Part shown: positions 52,668-62,311 of the stretch, piece after piece
Layout: each line of letters begins with the position of its first letter
Position numbering within the stretch: the stretch's first letter is position 1
NCBI RefSeq assembly: GCF_000013605.1
Contig: NC_007908.1
Coordinates: 2,976,001-3,040,000 of the forward strand
DNA length: 64,000 nt
From: Rhodoferax ferrireducens T118
GTDB taxonomy: Bacteria > Pseudomonadota > Gammaproteobacteria > Burkholderiales > Burkholderiaceae_C
Reading direction: 5' to 3'
Notes under the pieces: model-generated
The model's database searches: none
Told to the model about the DNA's origin: nothing
Seen by the model: the letters and a program-made list of their open reading frames with translations, nothing else
Position numbers and translations under genes: made by a program

Positions 52668-53792
52668 TCAAACCGGCACCGCGACAACCCGCCCTTGCGC
52701 CGCGCTTTGCTCACCCAAGGTAAGCAGCTGCATGACGGCGCGCACGTCTCGGGCGGTCACCGGTGGCTCGGGGGTCAAGCCGCACAGGTGGTCGCGCAAC
52801 TGCGCGTAATAGGCCAGGTAGTTGCCGCACGGGTTGGGTGCTGCACGACGCACCGAGACCGGAGATGCCACCCCGGCGATCATGTCAAACCGCAAGACTT
52901 CGCCCGCCTGCGGGTCTTGCCCCCAATCGTGCAGCGCGTCCATTTGCGGGTGACGCCCGGCCTTAAGTGCGTCTTCTTGAGTATCCAGCCCAAATTTGGT
53001 GAAACTGCCCTGAGTGCCGTGCACCGCCCAGCGTGGGCCCAATTCAGCGACCAGCGTGCTGGCGTGCAAAATCACGCGCAAACCACCGTGGCGCGTGTCG
53101 TAGTGCAAGACGGCATGAAACCAGTCGTTCACTTGGGCACCATCGCGCAGGCAAGCCAGGTCCAAGCACAGCGCATCAGGCACGCCCCACAAGGCCAGCG
53201 CCTGATCCACCAGATGCGGCCCGAGGTCAAACCACAGACCCGAGCCGGGCAGACTTTGCTCGCGCCAGCGCGCTGGCACAGTGGGGCGATAGCGGTCAAA
53301 GTGCGACTCCACTTGCACCACTCGTCCCAGTTGGCCGCTGGCCAGTACTTGTTGCAGCGCCAGAAAATCAGAGTCAAAGCGGCGATTCTGAAACACGGTC
53401 AACATCCGGTTTTCGGCTTGGGCGGTGGCCAGCAAATCATCTGTCTCGGCCAGCGTGACGCAGCAGGGTTTGTCCACCACCACATGCTTGCCCGCCTGCA
53501 AGGCGGCTTTGGCCAGGGCATGGTGGCTGGCGTTGGGGGTGGCAACCACGACCACGTCAATGCCGGGATCAGCAAACACCGCCTCGGGTGTCGCCACCAC
53601 GCGCACCAGTGGCCAGTCAGCGTGCACGGCCTCGGGCTTGTTGGAGCAGATGCAGGCCAAATGCAAACCCGGTACACCCGAGATCAACGGCGCATGAAAA
53701 ATTCGGCCCGCGTTACCATAACCAATCAAGGCAACTTGCAGCGGTGCGGCGACGGCGCTGGCAGGATTTGTGGCAATTGTTGATTCATTCAT
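52668..53792 (-). CDS. Gfo/Idh/MocA-family oxidoreductase
   Basis: 374 residues. The N-terminal Rossmann fold has ALIGYGNAGRIFHAPLI; the active-site Lys is in VDKPCCVTLAE (EKP in most members, DKP here). The C-terminal alpha/beta domain has SGLWFDLGPHLVDQAL. These NAD(P)-dependent enzymes act on sugars or cyclitols; the substrate is not predictable. It is a stand-alone gene, divergent from the acyltransferase gene. Confidence 0.88.
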   Translation of the reverse strand: MNESTIATNPASAVAAPLQVALIGYGNAGRIFHAPLISGVPGLHLACICSNKPEAVHADWPLVRVVATPEAVFADPGIDVVVVATPNASHHALAKAALQAGKHVVVDKPCCVTLAETDDLLATAQAENRMLTVFQNRRFDSDFLALQQVLASGQLGRVVQVESHFDRYRPTVPARWREQSLPGSGLWFDLGPHLVDQALALWGVPDALCLDLACLRDGAQVNDWFHAVLHYDTRHGGLRVILHASTLVAELGPRWAVHGTQGSFTKFGLDTQEDALKAGRHPQMDALHDWGQDPQAGEVLRFDMIAGVASPVSVRRAAPNPCGNYLAYYAQLRDHLCGLTPEPPVTARDVRAVMQLLTLGEQSAAQGRVVAVPV

Positions 53793-53926
53793 GTCGTCAT
53801 CATCCTCGAAAACACACGCACGGCACTTTCACTGTCATTCGAGCCGGGCGTTCAGCAGAAACACCCACGTTCCGAAGGCACCCAAAATGAGCTATCGTCA
53901 AGCTATGTCTTGCTTGAAAGCAACTG

Positions 53927-54844
53927 ATGCTTAATTTCTTACCCGCACCCTTGGTGGGCCTGATCGCCAGCCTGTTGCTGGCGCTCAACGCGCTGTTCTG
54001 GGTCCCAGTCCTGCTGCTTTTTTCTTGTGTGAAGCTGCTCCTCCCGATCAAAGCCGTGCGTTTGTTGATCGACCCGCTTCTTTTGCACATCGCCGAAACC
54101 TGGATTGCCGGCAACAGCGGCTGGATGCGGCTGACCCAACGCACCAGTTGGGATGTGCAGGGTGTTGAGGGTCTCAACTACCGTAGCTGGTACCTGGTCA
54201 ACTGCAACCACCAGTCCTGGGTCGACATTCTGGTGTTGCAGCACTTGTTTAACCGGCGCATCCCGCTGCTCAAGTTTTTTCTCAAACAGCAACTGATCTG
54301 GGTGCCGGTGATGGGGCTGGCGTGGTGGGCGCTGGAGTTCCCGTTCATGCGCCGTCACAGTGAGGAGTTCCTGAAAAAACATCCCGAGATGCGTGGCAAA
54401 GACCAGGCCACCACTCGCAAGGCCTGCGAGAAATTTGCCCTGATTCCCACCAGCGTGATGAATTTTCTGGAAGGCACGCGCTTCACACCGGCCAAACACC
54501 AGCGGCAACAGTCACCCTACAAGCATCTGCTCAAACCGAAGGTCGGCGGCATGGCGCTGGCCCTGAACGCCATGGGTGACAAGTTTCAAGCCATTCTGGA
54601 TGTGACCATTGTTTACCCGGACGGTGCCCCCGCTTTCTGGCAATTTCTAACCGGCAAGCTTAAACGCGTCATTGTTCGGGTACGTTCCTTGCCAATTCCC
54701 CAACACCTGGTGCAAGGGGATTACGCCGGTGACCCGGCCGTGCGCGAGGCGTACCAGCAATGGGCGCAGCAGATGTGGGCCGACAAGGATGCACAGATTG
54801 AGGCGCTCATTTCCAGGTCAAATCAGCGTGTAGGCCCTCCATAA
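53927..54844 (+). CDS. PlsC-type acyltransferase, YihG-like
   Basis: 305 residues. N-terminal hydrophobic region (about 5-40), then the HX4D motif in NHQSWVD (His 95, Asp 100), the FPFMRRHS block, and FLEGTRFTP near 180. This is the pattern of the inner-membrane acyltransferase YihG and related LPA acyltransferases. The C-terminal QMWADKDAQIEALISRS is of interest because a copy of this end is found at 58972-59046. Confidence 0.88.
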   Translation: MLNFLPAPLVGLIASLLLALNALFWVPVLLLFSCVKLLLPIKAVRLLIDPLLLHIAETWIAGNSGWMRLTQRTSWDVQGVEGLNYRSWYLVNCNHQSWVDILVLQHLFNRRIPLLKFFLKQQLIWVPVMGLAWWALEFPFMRRHSEEFLKKHPEMRGKDQATTRKACEKFALIPTSVMNFLEGTRFTPAKHQRQQSPYKHLLKPKVGGMALALNAMGDKFQAILDVTIVYPDGAPAFWQFLTGKLKRVIVRVRSLPIPQHLVQGDYAGDPAVREAYQQWAQQMWADKDAQIEALISRSNQRVGPP

Positions 54845-54883
54845 TCCAGCATGTTTCAACAGGCTGATTCACAACCGACACAC

Positions 54884-56107
54884 ATGACTTACACGGCAGT
54901 ACTCCAGGGCCTCAAGGTCATCGAACTGGGACAGCTCATTGCGGGCCCTTTTGCAGCAAAAACGCTGGCGGACTTTGGCGCCGACGTCGTCAAGATCGAG
55001 CCTCCGGGCGCGGGTGACCCCTTGCGCAAGTGGCGTCTGCTCAAGAACGGTACCTCGGTCTGGTGGCAAGTGCAATCGCGCAGCAAGCGTTCGCTGGCGC
55101 TGGACCTCCGGCAAACTCAGGCACAAGACATCGTGCGCAAGTTGGTCCGGGAGGCCGATGTATTGATTGAAAATTTCCGGCCTGGCGCGATGGAGTCCTG
55201 GGGCTTGGGGCCCGACGAACTGCTGGCACTCAATCCGCGCCTGATCATGCTGCGGATCAGTGGTTACGGCCAGAGCGGCCCGTACCGCGACAAGCCGGGC
55301 TTTGGCGTGGTGGCCGAGGCCATGGGCGGGCTGCGCCACCTGACGGCCGAGCCGGGACGGGTCCCGGTGCGGGTTGGCGTGAGCATCGGTGACACGCTGG
55401 CGGCGCTGCACGGCGTGATCGGCATCTTGCTGGCTTTGCAGGAACGCCAGCGCTCGGGCCAAGGCCAGGTGATTGATGTGGCGCTGTACGAGGCGGTATT
55501 CAACTGCATGGAAAGCCTGCTGCCCGAGTACAGCGCCTTTGGCGAAGTCCGCGGCCCTGGCGGCAGCGCGCTGCCCGGCATCGCACCGAGCAACGCCTAT
55601 CCCTGCCGGGACGGTGGCTACGCCTTGATCGCCGGCAACGGCGACAGCATTTTCAGACGTCTGATGAAGATCATTGGCCGTGACGACTTGGGCCATGATC
55701 CGGCGTTTGCAGACAATATCGGCCGCGTGGCCCGGGTGGGCGAGCTTGATGCGGCGATTGGTGAATGGGCGCAGCAACACACCGTCGACGAGGTGCTGGC
55801 AGCGCTCGACGCCGCCGGCGTGCCGGCCGGGCGTATCTACACCGTGGCCGACATCGCACGCGACCCACATTACCGGGCACGCGGCATGATCGAGGAAATA
55901 CGGCTGGATGATGGCAGCACGCTGGCCGTGCCCGGCATCTGCCCCAAGCTCTCGCGCACACCCGGCAGTCATGGACGTCACGCGCCGCTTCAAGTGGGGC
56001 AGGACAGCGATGCCGTGCTGCGCGAGATCGGTCTCACGCCGGCGCAAATTCAGGCGCTGAAAGACAAGGGCATTGTGGCCGCTGGACCCCAAAGAGTGAT
56101 TTCGTAA
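54884..56107 (+). CDS. CoA transferase, family III (CaiB/BaiF type)
   Basis: 407 residues from ATG 54884; the frame can start at 54851. The N-terminus GLKVIELGQLIAGPFAAKTL is the family hallmark, with DVVKIEPPGAGD following. The catalytic Asp is at about 170 in VGVSIGDTLAALHG. It moves CoA between carboxylic acids through a covalent Asp-CoA intermediate; the substrate is unknown. No strong ribosome site is seen before either start. Confidence 0.9.
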   Translation: MTYTAVLQGLKVIELGQLIAGPFAAKTLADFGADVVKIEPPGAGDPLRKWRLLKNGTSVWWQVQSRSKRSLALDLRQTQAQDIVRKLVREADVLIENFRPGAMESWGLGPDELLALNPRLIMLRISGYGQSGPYRDKPGFGVVAEAMGGLRHLTAEPGRVPVRVGVSIGDTLAALHGVIGILLALQERQRSGQGQVIDVALYEAVFNCMESLLPEYSAFGEVRGPGGSALPGIAPSNAYPCRDGGYALIAGNGDSIFRRLMKIIGRDDLGHDPAFADNIGRVARVGELDAAIGEWAQQHTVDEVLAALDAAGVPAGRIYTVADIARDPHYRARGMIEEIRLDDGSTLAVPGICPKLSRTPGSHGRHAPLQVGQDSDAVLREIGLTPAQIQALKDKGIVAAGPQRVIS

Positions 56108-56204
56108 CCCGGATTTACGGCAACGAAGTCGCGACGCGCGACGCCTTCCAGATCGAGTCCACCGCTATTTGGCAGCGGGGACGAGGGCAATAGCCACCAA
56201 GCAC

Positions 56205-57056
56205 TTAGAGCTTTTCCGTTTCACCCGACTTCGGCTGCCACTTCATCAGACGCTTTTCCACCAAGCCGACTGCGCCATCCAGCACCAGCGCAAACAGGGT
56301 CAGGACCAATATGCCGGCAAACACGGTGTTGATATCGAATGTGCCTTCTGCCTGCAGGATCAGGTAACCGACGCCGCGCGCCGAACCCATGTACTCGCCA
56401 ACGATGGCACCGACGAACGCCAAGCCGACCGACGTATGCAGGCTGGAAAAGACCCACGACGTAGCCGACGGCAGGTAAACGCTGCGCAGCAGTTGACGCG
56501 CATTGGCGCCCAACATGCGGGCATTCGCCAGCACGACCGGACTGACTTCCTTGACACCCTGGTAGACGTTAAAGAACACGATAAAAAACACCAGTGTGAT
56601 CGCGAGCGCCACCTTGGACCAGATCCCCAGGCCAAACCACATCCCGAAGATAGGCGCCAGAATCACGCGCGGCATGGAGTTGGCTGCCTTGATGTAGGGA
56701 TCCAAAATAGCGGAGGTCAGCGGCGACAAGGCCAGCCACAGGCCGACCCCCAAGCCCATCACAGTACCAATGCCGAAGGCCAGCAAGGTCTCCGTCAAGG
56801 TAATGAGAAGATGGGAATAGATCTCGCCGGGAAAATGCAGGGTGAACCAGGTCGAATCACCCAATCCGACTTCGAGATTGCCGCTGCCGGAGGTAAACCA
56901 GGCCCACACGCGCCCCAGGACAATCAAAGGCTCGCCGAAGAAGAAGGCCACCTGAATATCGCGCGAGATCCAGTGCCACAGCAGAAAAAACAGCAACAAG
57001 ACCAGCACCTGCCAAATGCGAACGTTGCCCGAAGTGGGTCGAATTCGTCGCCACAT
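56205..57056 (-). CDS. ABC transporter permease (nitrate/sulfonate/taurine type)
   Basis: 283 residues with about six membrane helices. The EAA-like loop is seen near ANARMLGANARQLLRSVYLP. The start at 57056 is 2 bases after the ATPase stop. It forms the inner-membrane channel of the transporter with its two upstream partner genes. A longer start at 57119 would overlap the ATPase gene and is less likely. Confidence 0.88.
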   Translation of the reverse strand: MWRRIRPTSGNVRIWQVLVLLLFFLLWHWISRDIQVAFFFGEPLIVLGRVWAWFTSGSGNLEVGLGDSTWFTLHFPGEIYSHLLITLTETLLAFGIGTVMGLGVGLWLALSPLTSAILDPYIKAANSMPRVILAPIFGMWFGLGIWSKVALAITLVFFIVFFNVYQGVKEVSPVVLANARMLGANARQLLRSVYLPSATSWVFSSLHTSVGLAFVGAIVGEYMGSARGVGYLILQAEGTFDINTVFAGILVLTLFALVLDGAVGLVEKRLMKWQPKSGETEKL

Positions 57057-57058
57057 GG

Positions 57059-57868
57059 TCAGGCCCGCCTCTTTTGCTGGGCATAGCCACGCAGGACTTC
57101 TTCCCGCAGCACGTCCCAAATCTGGGTATGCAATTCCACGAAGCGGGGATTGCTGCGCACCTCGGCCACATCACGCGGGCGCGGCAAATCAATGGTGAAG
57201 TCACCGATCGGATGGGTCGCCGGTCCGGCAGACAGGACGATCACACGGTCGGACATGCTGATCGCCTCATCAAGGTCATGGGTAATGAAAAGAACCGCTT
57301 TTTTCTTCGCACTCCAGAGTTCGAGCACTTCGTTTTCCATCAGTTGCCGGGTCTGGATATCAAGCGCAGAAAATGGCTCGTCCATCAGGATGATGTCGGG
57401 ATCGAGTATCAAGGTTTGCGCCAATGCGACCCGTTTACGCATGCCACCAGAAAGCTGATGAGGGTAGCGATCGCCGAAGCCATGCAAGCCCACACGCGCC
57501 AGCCACGCTTCACCCAGCTCGACTGCCGCTGCTTCTTCCATCTTGCGAAATTGCAGGCCGGCGATCACGTTTTGCAGTGCGCTGCGCCAAGGCATCAGGG
57601 CATCCGACTGGAACATGTAGCCGGCTCGCCGGTTGATGCCGCTCAGCGGTTCACCGAATATTTGCACACTGCCGGACGAGGGTTGCAGAAGCCCGGCGGC
57701 AACATTCAGCAGCGTCGATTTTCCGCAACCCGTCGGCCCGACCACCGAGACGAATTCACCGGGCGCTATCGCGATTCGGGTGTCGCTCACCGCGGTATAA
57801 CGCTGACTACGATCCTCCTTCGAGACGAAGGTGCAACTGATCTGGTCAAGCAAAAGCGCTGGTGTCAT
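57059..57868 (-). CDS. ABC transporter ATPase (SsuB/TauB type)
   Basis: 269 residues with Walker A GPTGCGKST (44-52), signature LSGGMRKR (139-146), Walker B LMDEPFSALD (161-170) and THDLDEA. The group imports sulfonates, taurine, nitrate or similar small compounds. The ATG at 57868 overlaps the binding-protein stop as ATGA. Confidence 0.92.
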   Translation of the reverse strand: MTPALLLDQISCTFVSKEDRSQRYTAVSDTRIAIAPGEFVSVVGPTGCGKSTLLNVAAGLLQPSSGSVQIFGEPLSGINRRAGYMFQSDALMPWRSALQNVIAGLQFRKMEEAAAVELGEAWLARVGLHGFGDRYPHQLSGGMRKRVALAQTLILDPDIILMDEPFSALDIQTRQLMENEVLELWSAKKKAVLFITHDLDEAISMSDRVIVLSAGPATHPIGDFTIDLPRPRDVAEVRSNPRFVELHTQIWDVLREEVLRGYAQQKRRA

Positions 57869-58887
57869 CGATATTTCGCGTTGGCTTTTTTGACGAACTC
57901 GTTCGTGAAGGTCTTTGACAGGTCGATTTTCTTGTTCGCCAGCTCGGGCTCAAACGCAGTGAGCGTGCGCAAGGCCGTTGCAGCGCCTGCATCAGGGAAG
58001 CTGCCATCCGGTGAGAGTGCGCCGCGTATGTTCATGAAGGCATCAAGATAAAGAGCGCGGTCACCGAGCAGAAAACTTTCCGGCACCACCTTGACGATAT
58101 CCGACGGTCCTGCGGTTTGCAGCCATTTGAGGGCTCGGACCATGGCATTTGTGAGCGCCTGGGTCGTGTTCGGATATTTCTTGACGAAAGCCTCCGTCGC
58201 GTACAGGGTACCGGCTGGCATCGGTCCGCCGAAGAAGGCATTGGTGTCGGAGAGCTTGCGGGTATCGGCAATCACCCTGATCTCGTTTTTCTGCTGCAGC
58301 ATGGTGATCACCGGGTCCAGGTTCGAGATCGCATCGATTTGCCCGGAACGCAGTGCCGACAAAGCGCCGGCAGAGGTACCCACACCGATGAAGGACACAT
58401 CAGTCGGCTTCAGGCCGCCCTTGGACAGGACGAAATTGGCCATGATGTTGGTTGACGAACCGGGTGCGGAGACGCCGATCTTCTTGCCTTTCAAGTCGGC
58501 GATGCTTTTGTAGTTCGGCAGGGTCTTGTTCGAGACGCCGAACACGATCTGCGGCGCCCGGCCCTGCAACACGAAAGCCGTGATCATCTGGCCCTTGGCC
58601 TGCATGTTGATCGTATGCTCGAAGGCGCCTGAGACGACATCAGCGCTGCCACCGATGAGCGCCTGCAGAGCTTTCGAACCGCCGGCGAAATCGCTGATCT
58701 CGACCTCCAGACCTTCGTCCTTGAAATAGCCGAGTTGCTCAGCGATGGTCAGCGGCAGATAGTAGAAAAGATTTTTCCCGCCGACCGCGATCGAGACCTT
58801 TGATTTCTCGATCGACTGTGCAAAAGCGGACGTAGTAAGGCAAGCGGCCAGCATGACCATGCCGATCGCGATTTTCTTGAAATTCAT
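57865..58887 (-). CDS. ABC transporter substrate-binding protein (NMT1/SsuA-like)
   Basis: 340 residues with a signal peptide ending TSAFAQ. The mature part has VSIAVGGKNLFYYLPLTIAE, LGYFKDEGLEVEI and DLKGKKIGVSAPGSSTNIMA, typical of the NMT1/TauA-like family. It captures the substrate in the periplasm. It is the first gene of a three-gene import operon. The substrate is unknown; aromatic or sulfonated acids are common for relatives, and a CoA transferase is next door. Confidence 0.9.
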   Translation of the reverse strand: MNFKKIAIGMVMLAACLTTSAFAQSIEKSKVSIAVGGKNLFYYLPLTIAEQLGYFKDEGLEVEISDFAGGSKALQALIGGSADVVSGAFEHTINMQAKGQMITAFVLQGRAPQIVFGVSNKTLPNYKSIADLKGKKIGVSAPGSSTNIMANFVLSKGGLKPTDVSFIGVGTSAGALSALRSGQIDAISNLDPVITMLQQKNEIRVIADTRKLSDTNAFFGGPMPAGTLYATEAFVKKYPNTTQALTNAMVRALKWLQTAGPSDIVKVVPESFLLGDRALYLDAFMNIRGALSPDGSFPDAGAATALRTLTAFEPELANKKIDLSKTFTNEFVKKANAKYR

Positions 58888-58971
58888 GTTGTCTCCTCAA
58901 ATGATTCCGTCGCGCTTGAATGGCGTGATCTCTTGAATATCATACCCCAGCCCACCTGAGACTTGCGCATG

Positions 58972-59046
58972 GCGTTCGCCCGGAGGCAGCGGATGTGGCT
59001 GGACAGAGATGCCCGGATCGAGGCACTTTTTTTCAAATCGAATTGA
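58972..59046 (+). pseudogene. Displaced 3' end of an acyltransferase gene
   Basis: In one frame it encodes AFARRQRMWLDRDARIEALF then FKSN and TGA. This aligns with the end of the acyltransferase at 53927-54844 (QQMWADKDAQIEALISRSN). The rest of the gene is absent. The two copies flank the CoA transferase and the ABC importer. Confidence 0.65.
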
Positions 59047-59093
59047 GCTGTAGCCCCCGTACAATAAGCGTATTAAGCTACTAATTGCATAGC
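59047..59093. repeat. Dispersed repeat copy, intergenic
   Basis: GCTGTAGCCCCCGT, then after a gap AAGCTACTAATTGCATAGC. Same order of blocks as at 42930-42976 and 38663-38710. It lies directly after the stop of the displaced acyltransferase end. Confidence 0.68.
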
Positions 59094-59194
59094 ATATTCC
59101 AGCCTGATGCTGTCGAAAGTCGCAGCCGACTGATTGGATTCAATGCGAACCCTGAAGCGCTGTCATCCAACGCCAGGTCGGATCGCAAAGGAGG

Positions 59195-60781
59195 CTATCC
59201 CCGATGAGAAAGCTTGAACACCGACACCGTTTGCACCAGCTCTTGTGCCTGAGATTTCAGGCTGTCGGCGGCTGCGGCCATCTCCTCCACCAGCGACGCG
59301 TTCTGCTGTGTGACCTGGTCCATCTGCGAGATGGCCTCCCCCACTTGCGCAACCCCAATACTTTGTTCAGCACTGGCGGTACTGATTTCGCCCATGATAT
59401 CGGTGACGCGTTTGATGCTGCTCACGACCTCCTGCATGGTGCTGCCGGCCTGATCCACCAGCACTGTGCCCTGCTCCACACGCTCCACGCTGGCGTTGAT
59501 CAACGACTTGATTTCTTTGGCCGCCTCGGCCGAGCGTCCGGCCAGGGAACGCACTTCCGTGGCGACCACCGCAAAACCACGGCCTTGCTCACCGGCACGC
59601 GCCGCTTCTACCGCTGCGTTAAGCGCCAGGATGTTGGTCTGGAAAGCGATGCCGTCGATCACACTGATGATGTCGGAGATTTTGTGCGATGCGTCGTTGA
59701 TGCCTTTCATCGTTTCCACCACCTGGCCTACAACTTCGCCACCTTTGACCGCCACCGTACTCGCGTTGAGGGCAAGTTGATTCGCCTGGCGTGCGCTGTC
59801 GGCATTTTGTTTTACTTGCGAGCCCAGCTGTTCCATGGAGGCGGCGGTTTCTTCGAGCACACTGGCCTGGCTTTCGGTGCGGGCAGAAAGATCGTGGTTA
59901 CCCTGGGCAATCTGGACACTGGCCGTGGCCACGCTTTCGGCGCCCTGACGCACGCTACCCACGACCTCGGACAGGCTTTCCTGCATGATTCTGAATTGGG
60001 CCATCATGCTATGGGTATCGCCCGTCTTCAAGCCAATCGACTGGCTGAGATCGCCATGGGCCACACTCTGCGCCAGGCTGGCAGCCTCACCTGGCTCGGC
60101 GCCGAGTTGATTGAGCAAGCGCCGGACAATGGTGCCAATCACAAAAAACAGGACGATCTGCACCACGGCCTGACCGATCCAAATCCAGGTGTTGAACAGC
60201 TTGATGGCGGCCAAATCGTCTTTCACGTCGATGGTGACGCTGGCCACCCCGAGGACGGAACCCTCATCCACACCGTGGCATCCAAGGCATTTGCTGGAAC
60301 GGAATTCTTTCATTGCAATGAACGGAAGCACCGCTCTGAGTGACGCTTCGCCGTCGCCAGTGGCGATCATCTTGAACTGTGTTTTCCCACTGGCGAGGAC
60401 GCTGCGGTCCATGTCGTCGACGGGCAGCTCCTGGGGAAGGCCGACACCGAACTCGTCATTGGTTCCTTTGCCACGGACAACCCGGAGTTCCTTGAGATTC
60501 TCGGAAACACCCATCTTCTGGATGAAAAGGGCTCGGCTCACGGGGTCGCTGATGACATCCTTGTCACCCAACTTGGTGACCATCAATGTGTTCAAGCCAT
60601 TGATGACGCCATCTGCCACCGCGACCGTCCGATCTTCGGCGGCTCGCAGGGCTCGCTGCTCGAACTGGTTCGACAGCCATTGCTGTGCACCGACAAGAAC
60701 AACAATCAAAAATCCCTGTATGAGAAGCTGCAACTTCCGTTGCAGACCAATTTTGCTCCACCAGCCGGCGATGTTATTCAT
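59195..60781 (-). CDS. Methyl-accepting chemotaxis protein with heme c motif
   Basis: 528 residues from ATG 60781; the frame extends to 60931 but lacks a signal there. Membrane helix at about 15-34, a periplasmic sensor with CLGCH (165-169), a second helix at about 196-216, a HAMP domain, and the signalling hairpin FQTNILALNAAVEAARAGEQ with GRGFAVVATEVRSL. It likely steers the cell by redox or gas sensing through covalently bound heme. It is a stand-alone gene. Confidence 0.9.
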   Translation of the reverse strand: MNNIAGWWSKIGLQRKLQLLIQGFLIVVLVGAQQWLSNQFEQRALRAAEDRTVAVADGVINGLNTLMVTKLGDKDVISDPVSRALFIQKMGVSENLKELRVVRGKGTNDEFGVGLPQELPVDDMDRSVLASGKTQFKMIATGDGEASLRAVLPFIAMKEFRSSKCLGCHGVDEGSVLGVASVTIDVKDDLAAIKLFNTWIWIGQAVVQIVLFFVIGTIVRRLLNQLGAEPGEAASLAQSVAHGDLSQSIGLKTGDTHSMMAQFRIMQESLSEVVGSVRQGAESVATASVQIAQGNHDLSARTESQASVLEETAASMEQLGSQVKQNADSARQANQLALNASTVAVKGGEVVGQVVETMKGINDASHKISDIISVIDGIAFQTNILALNAAVEAARAGEQGRGFAVVATEVRSLAGRSAEAAKEIKSLINASVERVEQGTVLVDQAGSTMQEVVSSIKRVTDIMGEISTASAEQSIGVAQVGEAISQMDQVTQQNASLVEEMAAAADSLKSQAQELVQTVSVFKLSHRG

Positions 60782-60947
60782 TGTTGAGATTTCCGAAATA
60801 GTTACGGCAACAGAAGAGAAACCAAATGTATCTCCTGCAGGCTTGATCCCCGGACTGCCTGCTTCGCGCTTTTTGACCCATATCATGAGTGATGGGAATT
60901 TATGAACCGACGATGCGGATGCTCGCCACATTCAATTCCGAATCGTT

Positions 60948-61220
60948 TCAGCGCAGATGCTTGAACATCTTGGCATCGAACATTTCTGTGATACGCCAGT
61001 GGTGCGGACCAGGCCGCAAGTCGAAGGCCTCGCCGGCAAGCAAGTGCCCCGGCGGGTCCACCGCCAGATAAAACCCGCAGCAACCATTTTGTGCCATGGC
61101 CTTGGCGGCGCCACTGAAGCCCATGACGGCGTTGAACTTGTAGCAAGGTTCGCGCGGCTGCGTTACCCGTAGTTCGCAGTGGGGAAACCTGAGCACATCG
61201 CCCACCCACACGTCCGCCAT
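60948..61220 (-). pseudogene. MOSC-domain protein, C-terminal fragment
   Basis: 90 residues. LRVTQPREPCYKFNAVMG carries the conserved MOSC Cys, and AQNGCCGFYLAVDPPGHLLA follows, as in YiiM-like proteins. Whole proteins are about twice as long; the N-terminal MOSC part is missing here. It may be a remnant or use an unrecognised start. Confidence 0.6.
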
Positions 61221-61536
61221 CTAAACGCGGCGCGCTCGTGCCACCTGGATGCGGAGAAGTGTCGGCATAAGGGTCACGCTAATTCCCCAAGAGAATACTG
61301 TCGATAATTTTTACAGTATCCGCTCAAAACAAGCGAAGTGCCGAGCCAAGCCTTCCCCAAGAGACAGTTAACCCATTGAAACAAATAGGGATTACTTCTA
61401 TCTGATTTTTTGGCATGAGTTATGCATATGGTTCCCGATGCGCTGGTGTCGCGATGCCTCAAGTCATTACTACGCTCTGACTACGGCTTGTGTCACGCCA
61501 GATTGAAGTTCACCCGATCCCTTCAAAGGATTCCCC
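61221..61536. other. Intergenic region before the PEP-CTERM gene
   Basis: No gene seen. The right part should contain the promoter of the PEP-CTERM gene. I do not see a clear sigma-70 or sigma-54 element. Confidence 0.4.
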
Positions 61537-62280
61537 ATGTCGAAACTCCCCGCCCTCGCCGCTGCGCTTTTATTGACGGCCAGTGTCACGGCCACCATCG
61601 CAGCGCCCACTGTCGTTTTTCAAACGGATTTCAATGGGGTGCTTCCAGCCGAAATTTCACCGGGCACGGCAACGCTGACGGGTGTACAGGGTTATGCCGG
61701 ATTAGGTCCGACAGGGAATCAATTTGGTGGAAATTTTCTGCGCAGCGCAACGGGTAACACGGTGACACTGCAGTTGAACAACCTGCCCTCGCACAACACG
61801 ATCAGCCTGGAGTTCCTGTTTGCAGCGATTGACTCACTCGATGGCACCGGTACTTTCCCGGCCGGAGATTTTTTCAAAATCGTGTTTGACGGCACAACCC
61901 TGTTCAGCGAATCATTTGCCAACGCGCTGCCATCGCAGATCCAGAGCTACGTTCCTCCCGCTGGCGTTGAGCTGGCGCGTCACGTTGACCTCGGCTTCAG
62001 CGGGCCCGGCTCGTTCTACACAGACAGCGCCTACAACCTCGGCGCCGACCCGCTCTTTTCCAACTTTGCACACTCCGCGTCTTCCGCAACCATCGAGTTC
62101 TTTATTTTTGGTCCAGGCAACCAGGATCTTGCCGACGAATCATGGGCCATGGACAACCTGCGCGTGAGTGTCCTGACCAATGGCAACGGCAATGTCATTC
62201 CCGAACCGGGCTCACTGGCCTTATTGGGCTTGGGTCTGTCCGGTCTGGCCCTCTTGCGTCGCCGCAAGGTGTCCCCTTAG
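61537..62280 (+). CDS. PEP-CTERM sorting-domain protein
   Basis: 247 residues. Signal peptide (ends near TIAAP), then a beta-rich domain with about 190 residues (FQTDFNGVLPAEISPGTATL; WAMDNLRVSV near the end). The C-terminal tripartite signal is VIPEPGSLALLGLGLSGLAL then LRRRK, which the exosortase system recognises. It is exported and probably sorted to the surface or matrix. No exosortase gene is in the window. Confidence 0.9.
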   Translation: MSKLPALAAALLLTASVTATIAAPTVVFQTDFNGVLPAEISPGTATLTGVQGYAGLGPTGNQFGGNFLRSATGNTVTLQLNNLPSHNTISLEFLFAAIDSLDGTGTFPAGDFFKIVFDGTTLFSESFANALPSQIQSYVPPAGVELARHVDLGFSGPGSFYTDSAYNLGADPLFSNFAHSASSATIEFFIFGPGNQDLADESWAMDNLRVSVLTNGNGNVIPEPGSLALLGLGLSGLALLRRRKVSP

Positions 62281-62311
62281 CTCGCGTCTGACTTCTATCA
62301 CCCGATGCGGC

